From contig JABACO010000006.1 of the NCBI GenBank assembly GCA_013339895.1, forward strand, positions 7,106,298 through 7,170,297: a DNA stretch of 64,000 nt, read 5' to 3'. This document shows positions 50,570-61,424 of the stretch, piece by piece. This DNA is from Ephydatia muelleri. Its lineage: Eukaryota; Porifera; Demospongiae; Spongillida; Spongillidae. The position numbers were made by a program, and so were the translations under genes. Within the stretch, counting starts at the first letter, position 1, and the number at the start of each line of letters is the position of its first letter. The notes under the pieces were generated by a model. It made no database searches. It was not told the origin of the DNA and worked only from the letters and a program-made list of their open reading frames with translations.

Positions 50570-50890
50570 GGTCAAAATACTTGAAGCTTTCTACAACGAG
50601 GGAAGGAGGGGTGGATCTTGCCACTGATGTGTACTAGCTTACAAAACCCCCCACATGCATTGACGCAAGAGAAGTAGAGCAACCTGGGGGTCCACAGAAC
50701 TTACCTCCTCCAGCTGAGTACGCAACTTGGAGGCCATTGTGAACTTTTCAGAGATCACCTTGGCACAGAATATAGCATCCCCAATAGGCGCTCCAAGAAT
50801 CTCAAAATGTGGGTGCATTTGACATTTTCATCTGAGATGGGAACATGCTAAGATTATCATTCGGGCTGTAGAGTTCACATTTAGCTGAAT
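50570..50890 (-). pseudogene. retroelement reverse-transcriptase-region fragment, inverted
   Basis: Minus-strand frames give FEILGAPIGDAIFCAKVISE, then KLRTQLEEVSSVDPQVALLL and, after a shift, GGFCKLVHI. These fit the segment just before the C-terminal domain found in plus orientation at 51040. Several frameshifts. Confidence 0.65.
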
Positions 50891-51039
50891 ATTGTCTATC
50901 CATGTTTTATTATTGTTATTATTATTATTCGTAACTTTTCTGTTTATTAATATACAACACACTAATGATTACAATTATTATTTTTGTTTATTGATCACTG
51001 GATAGCTGGTAATAATGTTTCCAGTTTGTCTGTTTATAT

Positions 51040-51985
51040 GTAGCCTCAGCTTTGGAGGGCTTGACTTTCGATCTCTATCACATCACTCATATGCTTCTTT
51101 CATCTCCTCTCTGGCTTCTTCTGGCTTTGGTAGTGCTAGCAATCATCATTTAGTGCATAACAGCTTAGTCTTTTCTTCAGATGCCATCTCTCCAGAATCT
51201 GCCATCGAGTCTCCTCCCTCGCAGAGATCTCTCCCCCTAAGCTGGATAGTTTGTCTTTTAGCAATTTGTATGACTTATCTTCTCCAGCAAACAAAGCTTG
51301 CCTCCTCTCTGCCTCTGCTTCTTTGGCGACTTCTTGGGTCTCAGTCCTTCCTTCAGGTGAACCTGGCACGCATTTTGATCCTAGCGAATTCCGCACAGCT
51401 ATGTCATGGTGGCTGGGTTTAGAAACCACAAGGGCTTCCTCCTGCTGTCTACTTTGTCCTGAAATAGCTTTGGACCCGTTGGGGCACCATGCATTGTCGT
51501 GCAGACGAGGTGGTGATGTGGTACTCCGACATAACCAACTGCGTGATGTATTTGTAGACTTTTGCCACAAGGCGAACCTTAGTGTAAAGGTTGAAGCAGG
51601 TAGCACTCTTACCCCTGACCTTTCTAGGTCTCGTCCCGCAGATGCTTTAGTGAGCAATTGGTCAGATGGAATACCAACTGCTTTTGACATTACAGTGACA
51701 TCTCCTCTCACACCAATGTCACTTCAGGAAGCAAGTGTTACACCTGGAACTGCTACACTACTGGCAGAGTGGAGGAAGCACCAGGCTAATGACCCCAAGT
51801 GTCACATGCTTGGGTGGAAATGCACCCCTCTCGTGGTAGAGAGCTATGGGAGCTGGGGTAGAGAAGCCAGGCAAGTTTTCTCCCACTTGGCCTCACGCCT
51901 GTCCTTTGGGTTAGGAATATAGAAGCCAAAGATTTTGGTAGATATGTATGGGAAGTTGAACATAGCCCTAGTGAGGTGCAATGCC
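51040..51985 (+). pseudogene. retroelement C-terminal region: zinc-knuckle-like and nuclease-like motifs
   Basis: SLSFGGLDFRSLSHHSYASF starts the segment; after a frame change, LSASASLATSWVSVLPSGEP, EFRTAMSWWLGL, CCLLCPEIALDPLGHHALSC (CxxC...H...C), RHNQLRDVFVDFCHKANLSV, SRPADALVSNW...AFDITVTSPL, KHQANDPKCHMLGWKC and SYGSWGREARQVFSHLASRL. This is the conserved tail of reverse-transcriptase proteins common in marine invertebrate genomes. The PAD...FDITV block could be a PD-(D/E)xK restriction-like endonuclease, an inference. Only short frames survive. Confidence 0.72.
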
Positions 51986-52154
51986 AGAGCCCTCCTCAGT
52001 AGAGCATGTAATTTGGCTTAGTTACTTTATATGTATAGTTTAGTGGTTTTAAGGTACATGTATTCATGCATTCTTGTTTTCTCTGCTGTTATTATTATTG
52101 TTAAAAAATAATAGATTAATAGAAAAAGGCGCGCGCAGTCATCTACTTATACTA

Positions 52155-52560
52155 CTACTTACCCTCCAGCTCTGCTCTCTCCTTGGACGTAGCTCTTGCC
52201 TTTAAGATTGGTACATGTAGGCTAGCCACCTCACGGTACTTGCCATCCATGGCTGAAGCCACTATGTACGCGCTAGATGCGCCTTTATTGGAGACGGCAT
52301 CTGGATGGCTGGACGTTTGGATCGGGTGACGGAGCGGAGGGGTTGACTTCGGAAGTGGCCACGGATCTTTCCACACAGAATAGGGCCATGCAGGTATCCC
52401 AAGGCTGTCCTTCGAAGACCATGTGGATCATTTTTTACAAAAACCATGGATGTCGGACAGGACTTGACCTGGAACAATGCCAAGCCATCTATGAAGGCAC
52501 TGACGGGGAAGGTGGAGGGCGCCATCGGTTGAGGTTTCTTTAGTTGTTGGAACTAATAGG
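52155..52560. other. unassigned open stretch
   Basis: Overlapping open frames on both strands (about 73-88 codons) with no recognised domain. It lies between retroelement pieces and is probably part of one. Confidence 0.3.
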
Positions 52561-52714
52561 CATACAATGATATTAATGTGTTATAAATTATTGACAATTA
52601 CAAACTTCATACATTACAATAATTATAAAAATAATAATAATTGTGTGTAGTCTAAATTCATTTGTATTTTATTCAATAATGATAATAATAATCAGGATAC
52701 AAGAATACACTAAT

Positions 52715-52925
52715 GAGAATACTCAAGAAGGGGAGCACGGGCACATCTGAGGAGGATGGCTCTTGCATTCTGTCTCATCAGTGTGACAGCCAGCAGACAG
52801 TACATTTGGCACAGTGCCTCAGTTTCACAGATTCCCACTTGCATAGCTAGCCTCTTGCTCAATCTAGAGTAGCATTCTTTGGCTTCACATCCCCAACCAC
52901 CATAGACTTCCACCACTAATGGAAT
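52715..52925 (-). pseudogene. retroelement C-terminal fragment, second copy
   Basis: VVEVYGGWGCEAKECYSRLS and CQMYCLLAVTLMRQNARAIL align with VVESYGSWGREARQVFSHLA and the NARALLSRA stretch after 51922. Opposite orientation to the first copy. Confidence 0.65.
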
Positions 52926-52984
52926 ACATGTCCAATGATAATAATGGATAAATAAATATAATAATAATTAATAACCAGCCAAAA

Positions 52985-53060
52985 TCCATCACCATCAATC
53001 AGATGTATGGAAGACTGAGCATAAACCTAGTCAGAGCCGTCTCCCGGGCCATACTCTCCA
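52985..53060 (+). pseudogene. retroelement extreme C-terminal fragment, third copy
   Basis: Reads QMYGRLSINLVRAVSRAILS, matching DMYGKLNIALVRCNARALLS downstream of the first copy. Confidence 0.5.
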
Positions 53061-53194
53061 GATCTTGCATAGCAGGTTAATCTTTTCTGTGCGTTTTCTG
53101 TGTCTGATGTACATGTTTGACATGTAAGTGAATAATAATTAAATAATAATAATAATTCTTTCCATAAGGAAAAGGACATGCAGGCAGGTAGAGA

Positions 53195-54025
53195 GAAGCT
53201 ACCATGCACTTACAGTATGCTTTATTAAGTACTATAAAATAATTCCTTAAGTTTATGCTTAAACACTGTAAGGCTTTGAGCAGTAACTATATCATTAGGC
53301 AGTGCATTCCAGATAGGGACAGTTCATCCAAAGAAGTAAGTTTGACATTCTTATGTGCATCCATTTCCAGAACACTTTATTTGGCAAGAATTGAGACAAA
53401 ATCTGTATGCAGAAGTCACTTTTTGAATGATGATTTCGTTTGGAAAGTCAATCAGGTCAGAAAAAGTAGACGTAATTCATACACAATATGTGCTCCAACT
53501 CAATGGGGCACATATTGTGTCATTTTCAGAATGATGATGATAAAGAGATTCAAGTTAAAGAAATGTAAGTCTCTGCTCATAATTTAGATACGAAGTCCGT
53601 CACGTTTGCATGCCTTGCGGGTAAAATACATTTTCAACCACAAAAATATGTTTCATCAAACTGGGTGACCAACAGGGGTTGCAAATTGTAGTAAAGAAAG
53701 AATGTACATATACTTCAAATGCATGGCATAGAAGTTGGGTTTGATTAAGTGAAAGGCTAATTTTAAAAGCTTAAGTCGATTAAATGCAGCCAAGGAAACA
53801 ATATTACTGTGGGATGTCACGTTGAGGTCAGAGGAAAGAGTGATTTAGGTGAAATAATTTACAGCTTCTTGAAATTGTCAAACGTTTACTACACATAATA
53901 AGGCTCCATTAGCTTACACAAGATACATGTGAGGCTAATTGGATGATAGTTGGCAGGATCAGCTCCTTTTTTATTAAGTGGAACAACTAGTGCTTGCCGC
54001 CAGATTGGTGACTAATTCAGACTGC
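53195..54025 (-). pseudogene. LINE remnant (reverse transcriptase start and C-terminal end)
   Basis: Minus strand: ALVVPLNKKGADPANYHPIS followed by LTCILCKLMEP near 54000-53900 is the first reverse transcriptase motif of CR1/L2/jockey-type LINEs. FFGWTVPIWNALPNDIVTAQ near 53330-53270 is the typical C-terminal end of the same proteins. The region between is far too short for a whole reverse transcriptase, so it is internally deleted. Confidence 0.72.
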
Positions 54026-54159
54026 ATTCATAATTGATAATGCAAGACATATGACATCAGACAACTGATAAAAGAAAGCTGGAAGACCATCTGGAGTACT
54101 TGAAACTTTGGTGACAATCATATGGAGAAATGAGCGGTCACCAAAGTTGCTTCTGAGAT

Positions 54160-54530
54160 TCCATCGCATGATTTCTGTTGTGCATATTTAGAAACACAAA
54201 TTGTGATTTTTTGTGTGTGAATTATCCGTGATCCGTTTTTATAAAATATTCAAGAATACGGGCTATTAATAATGTACAGAAAAACCTATACTTGAAAATT
54301 ACTAACTATTCTAAAACGATACTTCACTTGCGGCAACGGAATCTTGTTGCTCAGTATCCTCTGTTTTAGATTCTAAAACGAAAATACCCCCATTATATTG
54401 AAAGATTTGGTTCCTGGAGGCAAAATAGTAGACAAGTACATAAAATGCATTTTTCCTCACCTAATTACAGTATTCCACCAGCTATAAATCTTGATTCAAG
54501 TTGGATTTTTCACTTGCGGCAAAAGATTCT
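54160..54530 (-). repeat. dispersed repeat family E, copy 2
   Basis: Inverted relative of 47035-47400. Confidence 0.75.
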
Positions 54531-54552
54531 GGTCCACTATACGTACACAAGT

Positions 54553-54675
54553 ATGTTTTACTGTGGTGAAAATACATTTTTTACCTTAAACCTGTCGGTT
54601 CCTGGAGGATTTATATCATAATGGTCATTAGCGCTCATGATGCAATGATTACTATTTAAAATGGCGGCCAATGCG
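54553..54675 (+). repeat. dispersed repeat family D, copy 2
   Basis: Relative of 46297-46420. Confidence 0.75.
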
Positions 54676-55552
54676 CTACTCTTGTAACATCCTCGCTCGT
54701 TCCCCGTGAAAAAATTAATAAGCATCACGTTAGCGTTAATACATAATTTGATGCAAATAACAATAACAGCTCAATCTATAATTTCTGCAAGATATTTATA
54801 ATTAACACCTCAAGTCACTTTTCTTTTTTCACATACAAGGTCAGTTTCTTTAGTACGTATTACACTCTGTGTGTGTACCGATACGCTGCATTTATGCGTG
54901 TATGCCTATAAGAAGGCTTGTACATGCATACTACCCAACTCTCAATTGACACGCACATACACACACATGCATACGCACATACATACACACGCACCCACAC
55001 ATTGACAAGGCTTTTGGAGAAGGGCGTTCGGATATGGGAAGGCATGGTATTATGTATTAGGTCAAGCCTGGCAATAGGAATACATCGGGGCACACTGGCA
55101 TACATACGATTAGAGTGTGCGAGGGGGGGAGAGGCCGGGGGAGTGAGACAAAGTGTGTGTTGTATGTGCATGTGTGTCGTATGTGCGTGTATCGATGTGT
55201 GTGGATGTGTATGTGTGTGTGTGGGTGTGTGTATGTGGGTGTGGAACCTTATGATTCCTGATCTGAAGGGAGTTTTAAGGGTGATGGCAGGGTAGGAGTG
55301 ATGTCATGTACTTGCTTATCTATTGGTGGGACTGGTATCCTTCTAAAGGTTTGGTTGTGTTGGGGAGCAACAAAACACTGGGACCTCAGTGCTGGACTGA
55401 GTGTCTGCACACTGTACATGGGACCCTTGGGTGAGACCATGCGAAGCATTATGCACTTGAATTTTGCATTTAGTCATGCATGTCAGCAAAGAGCTGTGCA
55501 ATGATAATCTTGCTGGATAACTTTTCTACATTTAACCATACCCACAAGGTGA
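54676..55552. other. unassigned DNA upstream of the helicase remnant
   Basis: CA/GT-rich tracts at 54945-55000 and 55150-55245. The stretch 55450-55500 could be the decayed region before the helicase Walker A motif but is not convincing. Confidence 0.35.
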
Positions 55553-56045
55553 CAGTGATGTAATGTATGTTTATCAACTGGCTGGCAACTGCTGCAGGCA
55601 GCTATGGACAGACATGGGTGCCCTGACATGTGCATTATGTGCCCCAACTGGTCTGGCCGCATATAACATTATACATCGCCTGTTTCAACTCCCAGTAGAG
55701 CATGAAGGAAAAATGTCTACATATTGGCCCCTGCCCAAGGAATCTGTAAAGGTTATGCGAAATGGTATATAATGCATATATATACCTCAGACTGGAGGAG
55801 TTATTTGGGGGTGACCAATGGTTTGGGGCATTAACATCCTGTTTGTAGGGGACATTTTACAGCTTCCACCTGTCCATGGCTTCCCTGTATTTCAGAGCAT
55901 TTCAAACAAACTGATAGCTACTAGGCTAGGCTGCCTCACATATGTAAACATTTGGCATCTGTGCGTAGAATATGATGAGTTGATCATTAACCAGAGGCAG
56001 AAAGAAGATGTCGAGTTTGGTTTGTTGTTAAATGATGTGAGAACA
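55553..56045 (+). pseudogene. Pif1-like helicase fragment (Helitron or related)
   Basis: ALCAPTGLAAYNIIHRLFQL and EHEGKMSTYWPLPKESVKVM are the motif Ia region of Pif1 helicases of the transposon type. INILFVGDILQLPPVHGFPV carries the GD.LQLPPV motif III. VNIWHLCVEYDELIINQRQK carries the ELxxNxRQ motif IV. The Walker A and DEVSM segments are missing or decayed. A GT-rich tract follows at 56050-56175. Confidence 0.78.
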
Positions 56046-57085
56046 GAGTGCATGGTGTATGTGTGTGTGTTTGTGGTGTGTGGTGTGTGTGCATGGTGTG
56101 TGGTTTGTGGTGTGTGTGGGGTGTGGTATGTGTGTGCATGGTGTGTGTGGTGTGTGTTTGTGTGTGGAGTGTGTGCAAGGCAACTCTTGCGCGATCGCAT
56201 GTCATAGTTTGTGCCTTCAAAGTTGTACCACAATATCTCAGCGAAGAGTCTGAGACACGCTTGTTTATGTGCCGATTGCGAGTCGATGGTGCATGGTTTC
56301 CTTCTCAGCACATACAACTCACTGCCCGGTGGTGGAGTCACCAAGATTACTGTGGTACAGCACGCCACCATGAATTCGTTGCTGATGCCTTAATTGAGCT
56401 GGAGTACCGACTCGAAATAGAGATGGTTATTCCGTATTACTACCAGTTCTTACTTCAGCGGGAGAGTATTATTGTTAATCTGACCTCTGTTGTTAGTACC
56501 TAAACCCTGCCAGGGGTAGCTATGCCATTGCTATTACAAGTCGAGACAACCAAAATCATCAAACAATGGAAAGGAGGGATTACGACGTAACCAAGGAAAC
56601 CCATAATATGGCTCGTTCCATTGTGTCTCCCTACTAGGCAGTACTCGGGATCTGACTACTCTGATACAAGTAATTCATTAAACATACAAGCTAGAGAGAT
56701 ACCGGTACCGTTCACTATTATACATGCATGGATAATCCTTTTGTCTTACACACTGTAGTTTAATAACTCCATTCAGTATGCATTGATTCACACCGGATAC
56801 ATTACATGTACTTTAAGATTCTTCGATTAGAACGTTACTTATATTCGTGTGCTAGCATAGTTCATTTGCCATATTGTTTGGTTCAATTTAAAGTGTCTTT
56901 TCAAATTAGCAACAAATGGAATCATCGGATCACCATACGGAACCAGTTCTCAAGAAGCGCTTCAAAAGAATAATAATAATGGAAGTCTGACACAAATACT
57001 TCATGTCATGAGTGGACATCCTTAACTGGTGAAAGTAAAAAGTTCTTAAGGTCCAAATACACTTGACATTAGTAACATTCATCAT
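56046..57085. other. GT-rich tract and unassigned DNA
   Basis: GT-rich repeat at 56050-56175. Open stretches on both strands at 56190-56510 have no recognised domain. Nothing seen from 56520 to 57085. Confidence 0.35.
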
Positions 57086-57089
57086 ACAT

Positions 57090-57700
57090 GTACATTGTGT
57101 ATACCAGCTGCTTCCTTCAAAGATGAAAGACATTCCTCTGCCTAGTGCCCTGCGCACAACAGTAGTGAAGTTATGGGAGGTACTATGTGCAGTGAGTCAA
57201 ATCACTTGTCACCAAATGACTTCTTTCCGTTGTTGGCATACGGAATCCTAAGGATTTAAGCATACTGTCTAATGAATCACCACCCCAGAATGCAATTCCA
57301 CCAAAAGGTAAGTTTAGCTAGTGTGCAAATACAATAAGGATGAAATGCTACTCTATTCTGTCTATACAGGCCAAACAATGGGTTCAACTCTTCTTAAGCA
57401 TCAAAGAAGAGGGTCACCAAAAGAAATATGTAACTCCTAACATGCATGCAATGGTATACCATGTCCCAAACATTATTATGCCAATACGGAAATTTGAAAC
57501 AATTTTCATGTCAAGATTGGTAATGCACTGTACTTCTTTCTTGATAGTTATTTATGCACTCAGGTGTTGAGATACACAACGATGATGCAAAAAAAAAAAA
57601 AAACTACTTGTCTAGCAATCGATGGGATGCACCAGCTGACATTATGATGACAGAGTACAGGCTGGAGGTGCTGCAGGAATATAGAGGGCATATACTAAGC
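57090..57700 (+). pseudogene. transposon-derived conserved protein fragment
   Basis: Pieces LPSALRTTVVKLWEV, AKQWVQLFLSIKEEGHQKKY, VTPNMHAMVYHVPNIIMPI, GVEIHNDDAKKKKNYLSSNR and WDAPADIMMTEYRLEVL recall a family of uncharacterised transposon proteins with W..LF.SL...VTPYMHALVYHVP and GQGVE.NND. The superfamily is not certain. A poly-A run at 57588-57602 disrupts it. Confidence 0.55.
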
Positions 57701-57802
57701 GGGACTCTGCTTACTGGCATGAAGGTGGAATTGAGGCCCTCCGAGCTAAACGTAGAGAAGCAGTACAAAGGCCAGCAATCCCTGAAGGTTAATTATATGT
57801 GA

Positions 57803-58671
57803 CACAGTGCTGTAAAAATTCATGAACCATTTCTACACATATTTGACCTCCGACAAGACTTCTTTACTAGCTCGTGCCATCTTCAGTATCTTTAAAGAGC
57901 AATGTAAACAAAACAAAATGCATGCCTTTTTCTGGCCTAGCTGTATCTGAGTTCCACCCCTTTAGGAACATGTTTCCTATTCATACAAGTTGTGGAAGAC
58001 CATGACCTTTACAAAAGAATACCAGCTGATGTGGTCAGGACAAAAAAGGAGACCACCTGCAGGATCTTATACAAAGGATTCCCTCAATAGATCTCAATGC
58101 AGGAACAATGATAACTGACATATGTGCAGCAGGGCTCATCACATAAACCATATAAGTTCATCCCTGCATAGTACACAGAATCAGAAGCATAGAAAACATA
58201 CATACGGTTTGCATATTTCCTACTGGTAATATATGAGAGGGGAGGCCAGGAAGGATGTGGGGTGGGAAAGCATTCTGATCTCTATATGAGAAGTGATGTC
58301 TTTGTTCAAAATATAAATGTCTGCTGCTATTTTTATATTGCTGATTATGTGTAGGCAGAAGTATGGGGATGGAGTGGGAGGTCTAACAGCTTTTAGCAGG
58401 CTTTTAGTATTCTGATAAATGACAATGACAAGAGTAACTAATTCTGATGAGCATGACAATGAAATGTAAGTTGGAAATACATTATATATATTATACTTAC
58501 TTCTTCACAAGATAGGTGGAGGGTACAGACCACACCCAGACAACACAACTAACCAGCAGCTAGAGATACTTAACCCATTCTTGCCCTGGGTACAGACCAA
58601 CCCGGTTAATCAGCATCAGCTAAAGTGATTCTTCCTAATGTGCACCCCAGCAAAAAGAGCTGGGAGTATGT
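57803..58671. other. unassigned intergenic DNA
   Basis: Nothing recognised. Confidence 0.4.
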
Positions 58672-58694
58672 GGCGCGCGCGCACGCGCGCGCGT
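58672..58694. repeat. alternating GC tract
   Basis: GCGCGCGCGCACGCGCGCGCG, alternating purine-pyrimidine. Confidence 0.9.
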
Positions 58695-60393
58695 GGTGTG
58701 TCATTGCGCATATTGGGATCAGATATCAAGATGTAGGAACGGACCGTTAATGTAAGCAGTCGTAGAAAATAGGTAGATACACGCCGAGCGCACGTTCACG
58801 CCGATGAAAGAAATATTCAAATGTATTGAACCAAGGGCACATTAGGAGCAACGACACGCTCCTCCCACTCACACAGACACCGATTTGCAGCGCGCCCACC
58901 ATTTGATGTTATTAATCATTATTGACTTCTAAATAATATTATACGTAATAGCAAAAGTAATTAATTTTGTTGTTAATTCTCCTGCTCGCAAAATGAAAGC
59001 GAAAAATAAAAGAATGCATTAGTTATATTTTAAAAATTAATCCAACTGCGTTAATGTTTAAAACAATCAAATACTTTACATGCGTTTTCAATGTACAGAC
59101 GTGTATGGATGTCCGAAATTTCTGGCAATGTAATTTGAGTGTCGAGACACTAATCCAGCTGGGTGCGCTGTCAATTGAGCGCTCCATCTATGCACAAAGT
59201 CATGGTGTTCAAAACATGTATGTGAAGTGTACATTTACATCGCCAAGAATTTCTGTCATCAACTGTCTCACCTTTTTATTTGCAGTTATGTTCAGGTGGA
59301 GTTCTTATCTAGCCACAACTGTAAGGTCTGCACCCGTGGTAAGTTTACATACTGCTACACTTGCCACTGCAATTCAGAGAACATTGTCGTAGGTAGCACG
59401 AAGTGGATTAGGGTGACGGTGTAACCTCCCCTGCATAATGAAAATCGATTTTTCCGAATACTTTTAAATTTTTCAGGTATTTGTGTACTTGAAAATCGCT
59501 TTTTCCAAATAGTTTAAAAAGCAAAATCGATTTTTCTGAATAGGTTTTGCCAAATTTCCTGCCAAACACCTAGGTTATTGAGGTTATGGTACTTGTGGAG
59601 TGCAAACTGAGAAGATAATTTTATGTCTGCACAGAAATCAACCTGGTCTCGCACCCAAACTAGAGCTATTCATGTCAGTTGAAAACACAGAGGCACGAAG
59701 GTCTTCAGTAGCATGTGTTTGCCAAATTGTTTAATAGATTGTATGACTGTACCGTGCACTTGTACATATCAATAGTAGTGTAAACCTAACCATCCAACAC
59801 TAACCACTGAGACCAGACATCACCATTAAAAACTCACCCCACATCACCTACAATCAAGTACTCCACTTACAATCATTCAACAACACGTTCTCGCTAAATG
59901 CATAAGATTAGTACGATTGCGTAATGCTCTCTAATTCCTATACATACTCAAACAGAGCGCGTATACTTACTTGAAGTGGGTGAGAAATCTGTCATTCTAT
60001 TTCACTCGCTAGCGCAATACTCAGATATGTTGATTTCGTACCACTGTACAATAAAACAATGCAATACAAGTACCGGTACATAAATTTCTTGCTACCTACA
60101 TATGAACATAACTCATGGCATATACTAATGAACTTTTACTTACTTGACGACGACGATAAAAGCATTACGTTGTATACTTTGTATCCCCAATTGATGCACA
60201 TTAAATATTTTACTATCTATTTACTCAATACCTATCAAATTTTCCGATGTCGTGTATAAATAGTAAAAAACATCAGTGACGTATGTTATATGTATAACTC
60301 TAATTATCAATTGAAAATCATATCCGGATATCGGTATAAAAATAATGGGCGAATTGTCTCTGTCCAGTGATGCAATCATTAAATATTTTCGAC
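58695..60393. other. unassigned intergenic DNA
   Basis: Holds a fragment (59290-59400) sharing sequence with about 45660-45720, a copy of GCTCCATCTATGCACAAAGTCA also found near 47022, and three AAAATCGATTTTTC-type palindromes at 59440-59545. No gene recognised. Confidence 0.4.
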
Positions 60394-61010
60394 CTAAAAA
60401 TCCTCTCGCTGTATTGGAATTTTTCTGGATATAAATTTCATTGTGTAACATTTGCCACTGTGAATTCGATGGAGGTAATGTAGAGTTGTCATTATTTCCA
60501 GGTCTATCAGGAAACTGAGGAACTTGTCCATTATCAGTGCTACTGAAATACAGATACAAAGAAACTGTTGAAAATGTTTGCCTTTGTCATATTATCAGTT
60601 ACAAATGTTCCATCTTACACTTTTAAGAGAAGGAAGGGAAGGGTGAATATTCATTTTGTGATTGATATACTTGCACAAATATGTAGTACTAATGACACGT
60701 AATTCCAATGATTCATAGAAGACTTTAACGGCAGCATCATTTTCATACCTACAAGCTTTATATTGTGCTCTCTGATATGTCTGATAGTAGCAAGGAACTT
60801 AGCAGGTCTGTCAAACTTTGTTGAAACAGGTACAAATGTACGAACATAGTACTGAAGTATATTATTAAGTGTCATTGAAAATAAATCAAGTGAATCAAGC
60901 GAAGGATTGAATTCATCAGTCAGCCAGATTTCCTTTTCAAGAGCATTTTTGATAGATAGGTAGTCAGTCTGCTTATCAGTAAAAATTGATGATGTCGACT
61001 TTATACTCCT
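60394..61010 (-). CDS. candidate 3' end of a minus-strand gene (two exons), unrecognised
   Basis: Exon at about 61010-60749 reads TDKQTDYLSIKNALEKEIWL, then FNPSLDSLDLFSMTLNNILQ and PAKFLATIRHIREHNIKLV, ending at GTAG|GTATGA (phase 1). The intron runs to TTTCAG; the next exon 60542-60394 continues in the matching phase (ALIMDKFLSFLIDLEIMTTL, HYLHRIHSGKCYTMKF, then IPIQREDF and TAG). Both splice sites are canonical and the phases agree. The amino-acid mix is protein-like but I recognise no family. Upstream exons were not found, so it could be a transposon or chance. Confidence 0.35.
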
Positions 61011-61424
61011 CTCTGCTTGTAGAACTTACAGGTATTAAATTTGCATCAATACAAATGCCGGTACACAATGTTATCCACACATAGTACATGTGCATATGCA
61101 TTGATTGACTAGGAACTGCAGGTGGCAAGCAATCAATGTAAATAATTTGTAAGGAAATCAAGGCCCAGCCTCACCTTACTACCTGAGTGGCTTGGGGAGA
61201 GGGGGCCTCCTACTCACTAGTACCAGATACCCGTGCAATTGTACCAGTCATAATCTTGGTTATGGTTTGCCAGTGCAGCTGTATTGGTCTTGTAACCATT
61301 AATTAACTCTTTGGAGTACAAGACCATTATAGCTGCACTGACAAATTTCTTTAAATCACTTGTACAGCCCTCTAAGAGCAATAACCCATGTATTGCTGCA
61401 ACAATTCATACTTTTTGTTAGAGA

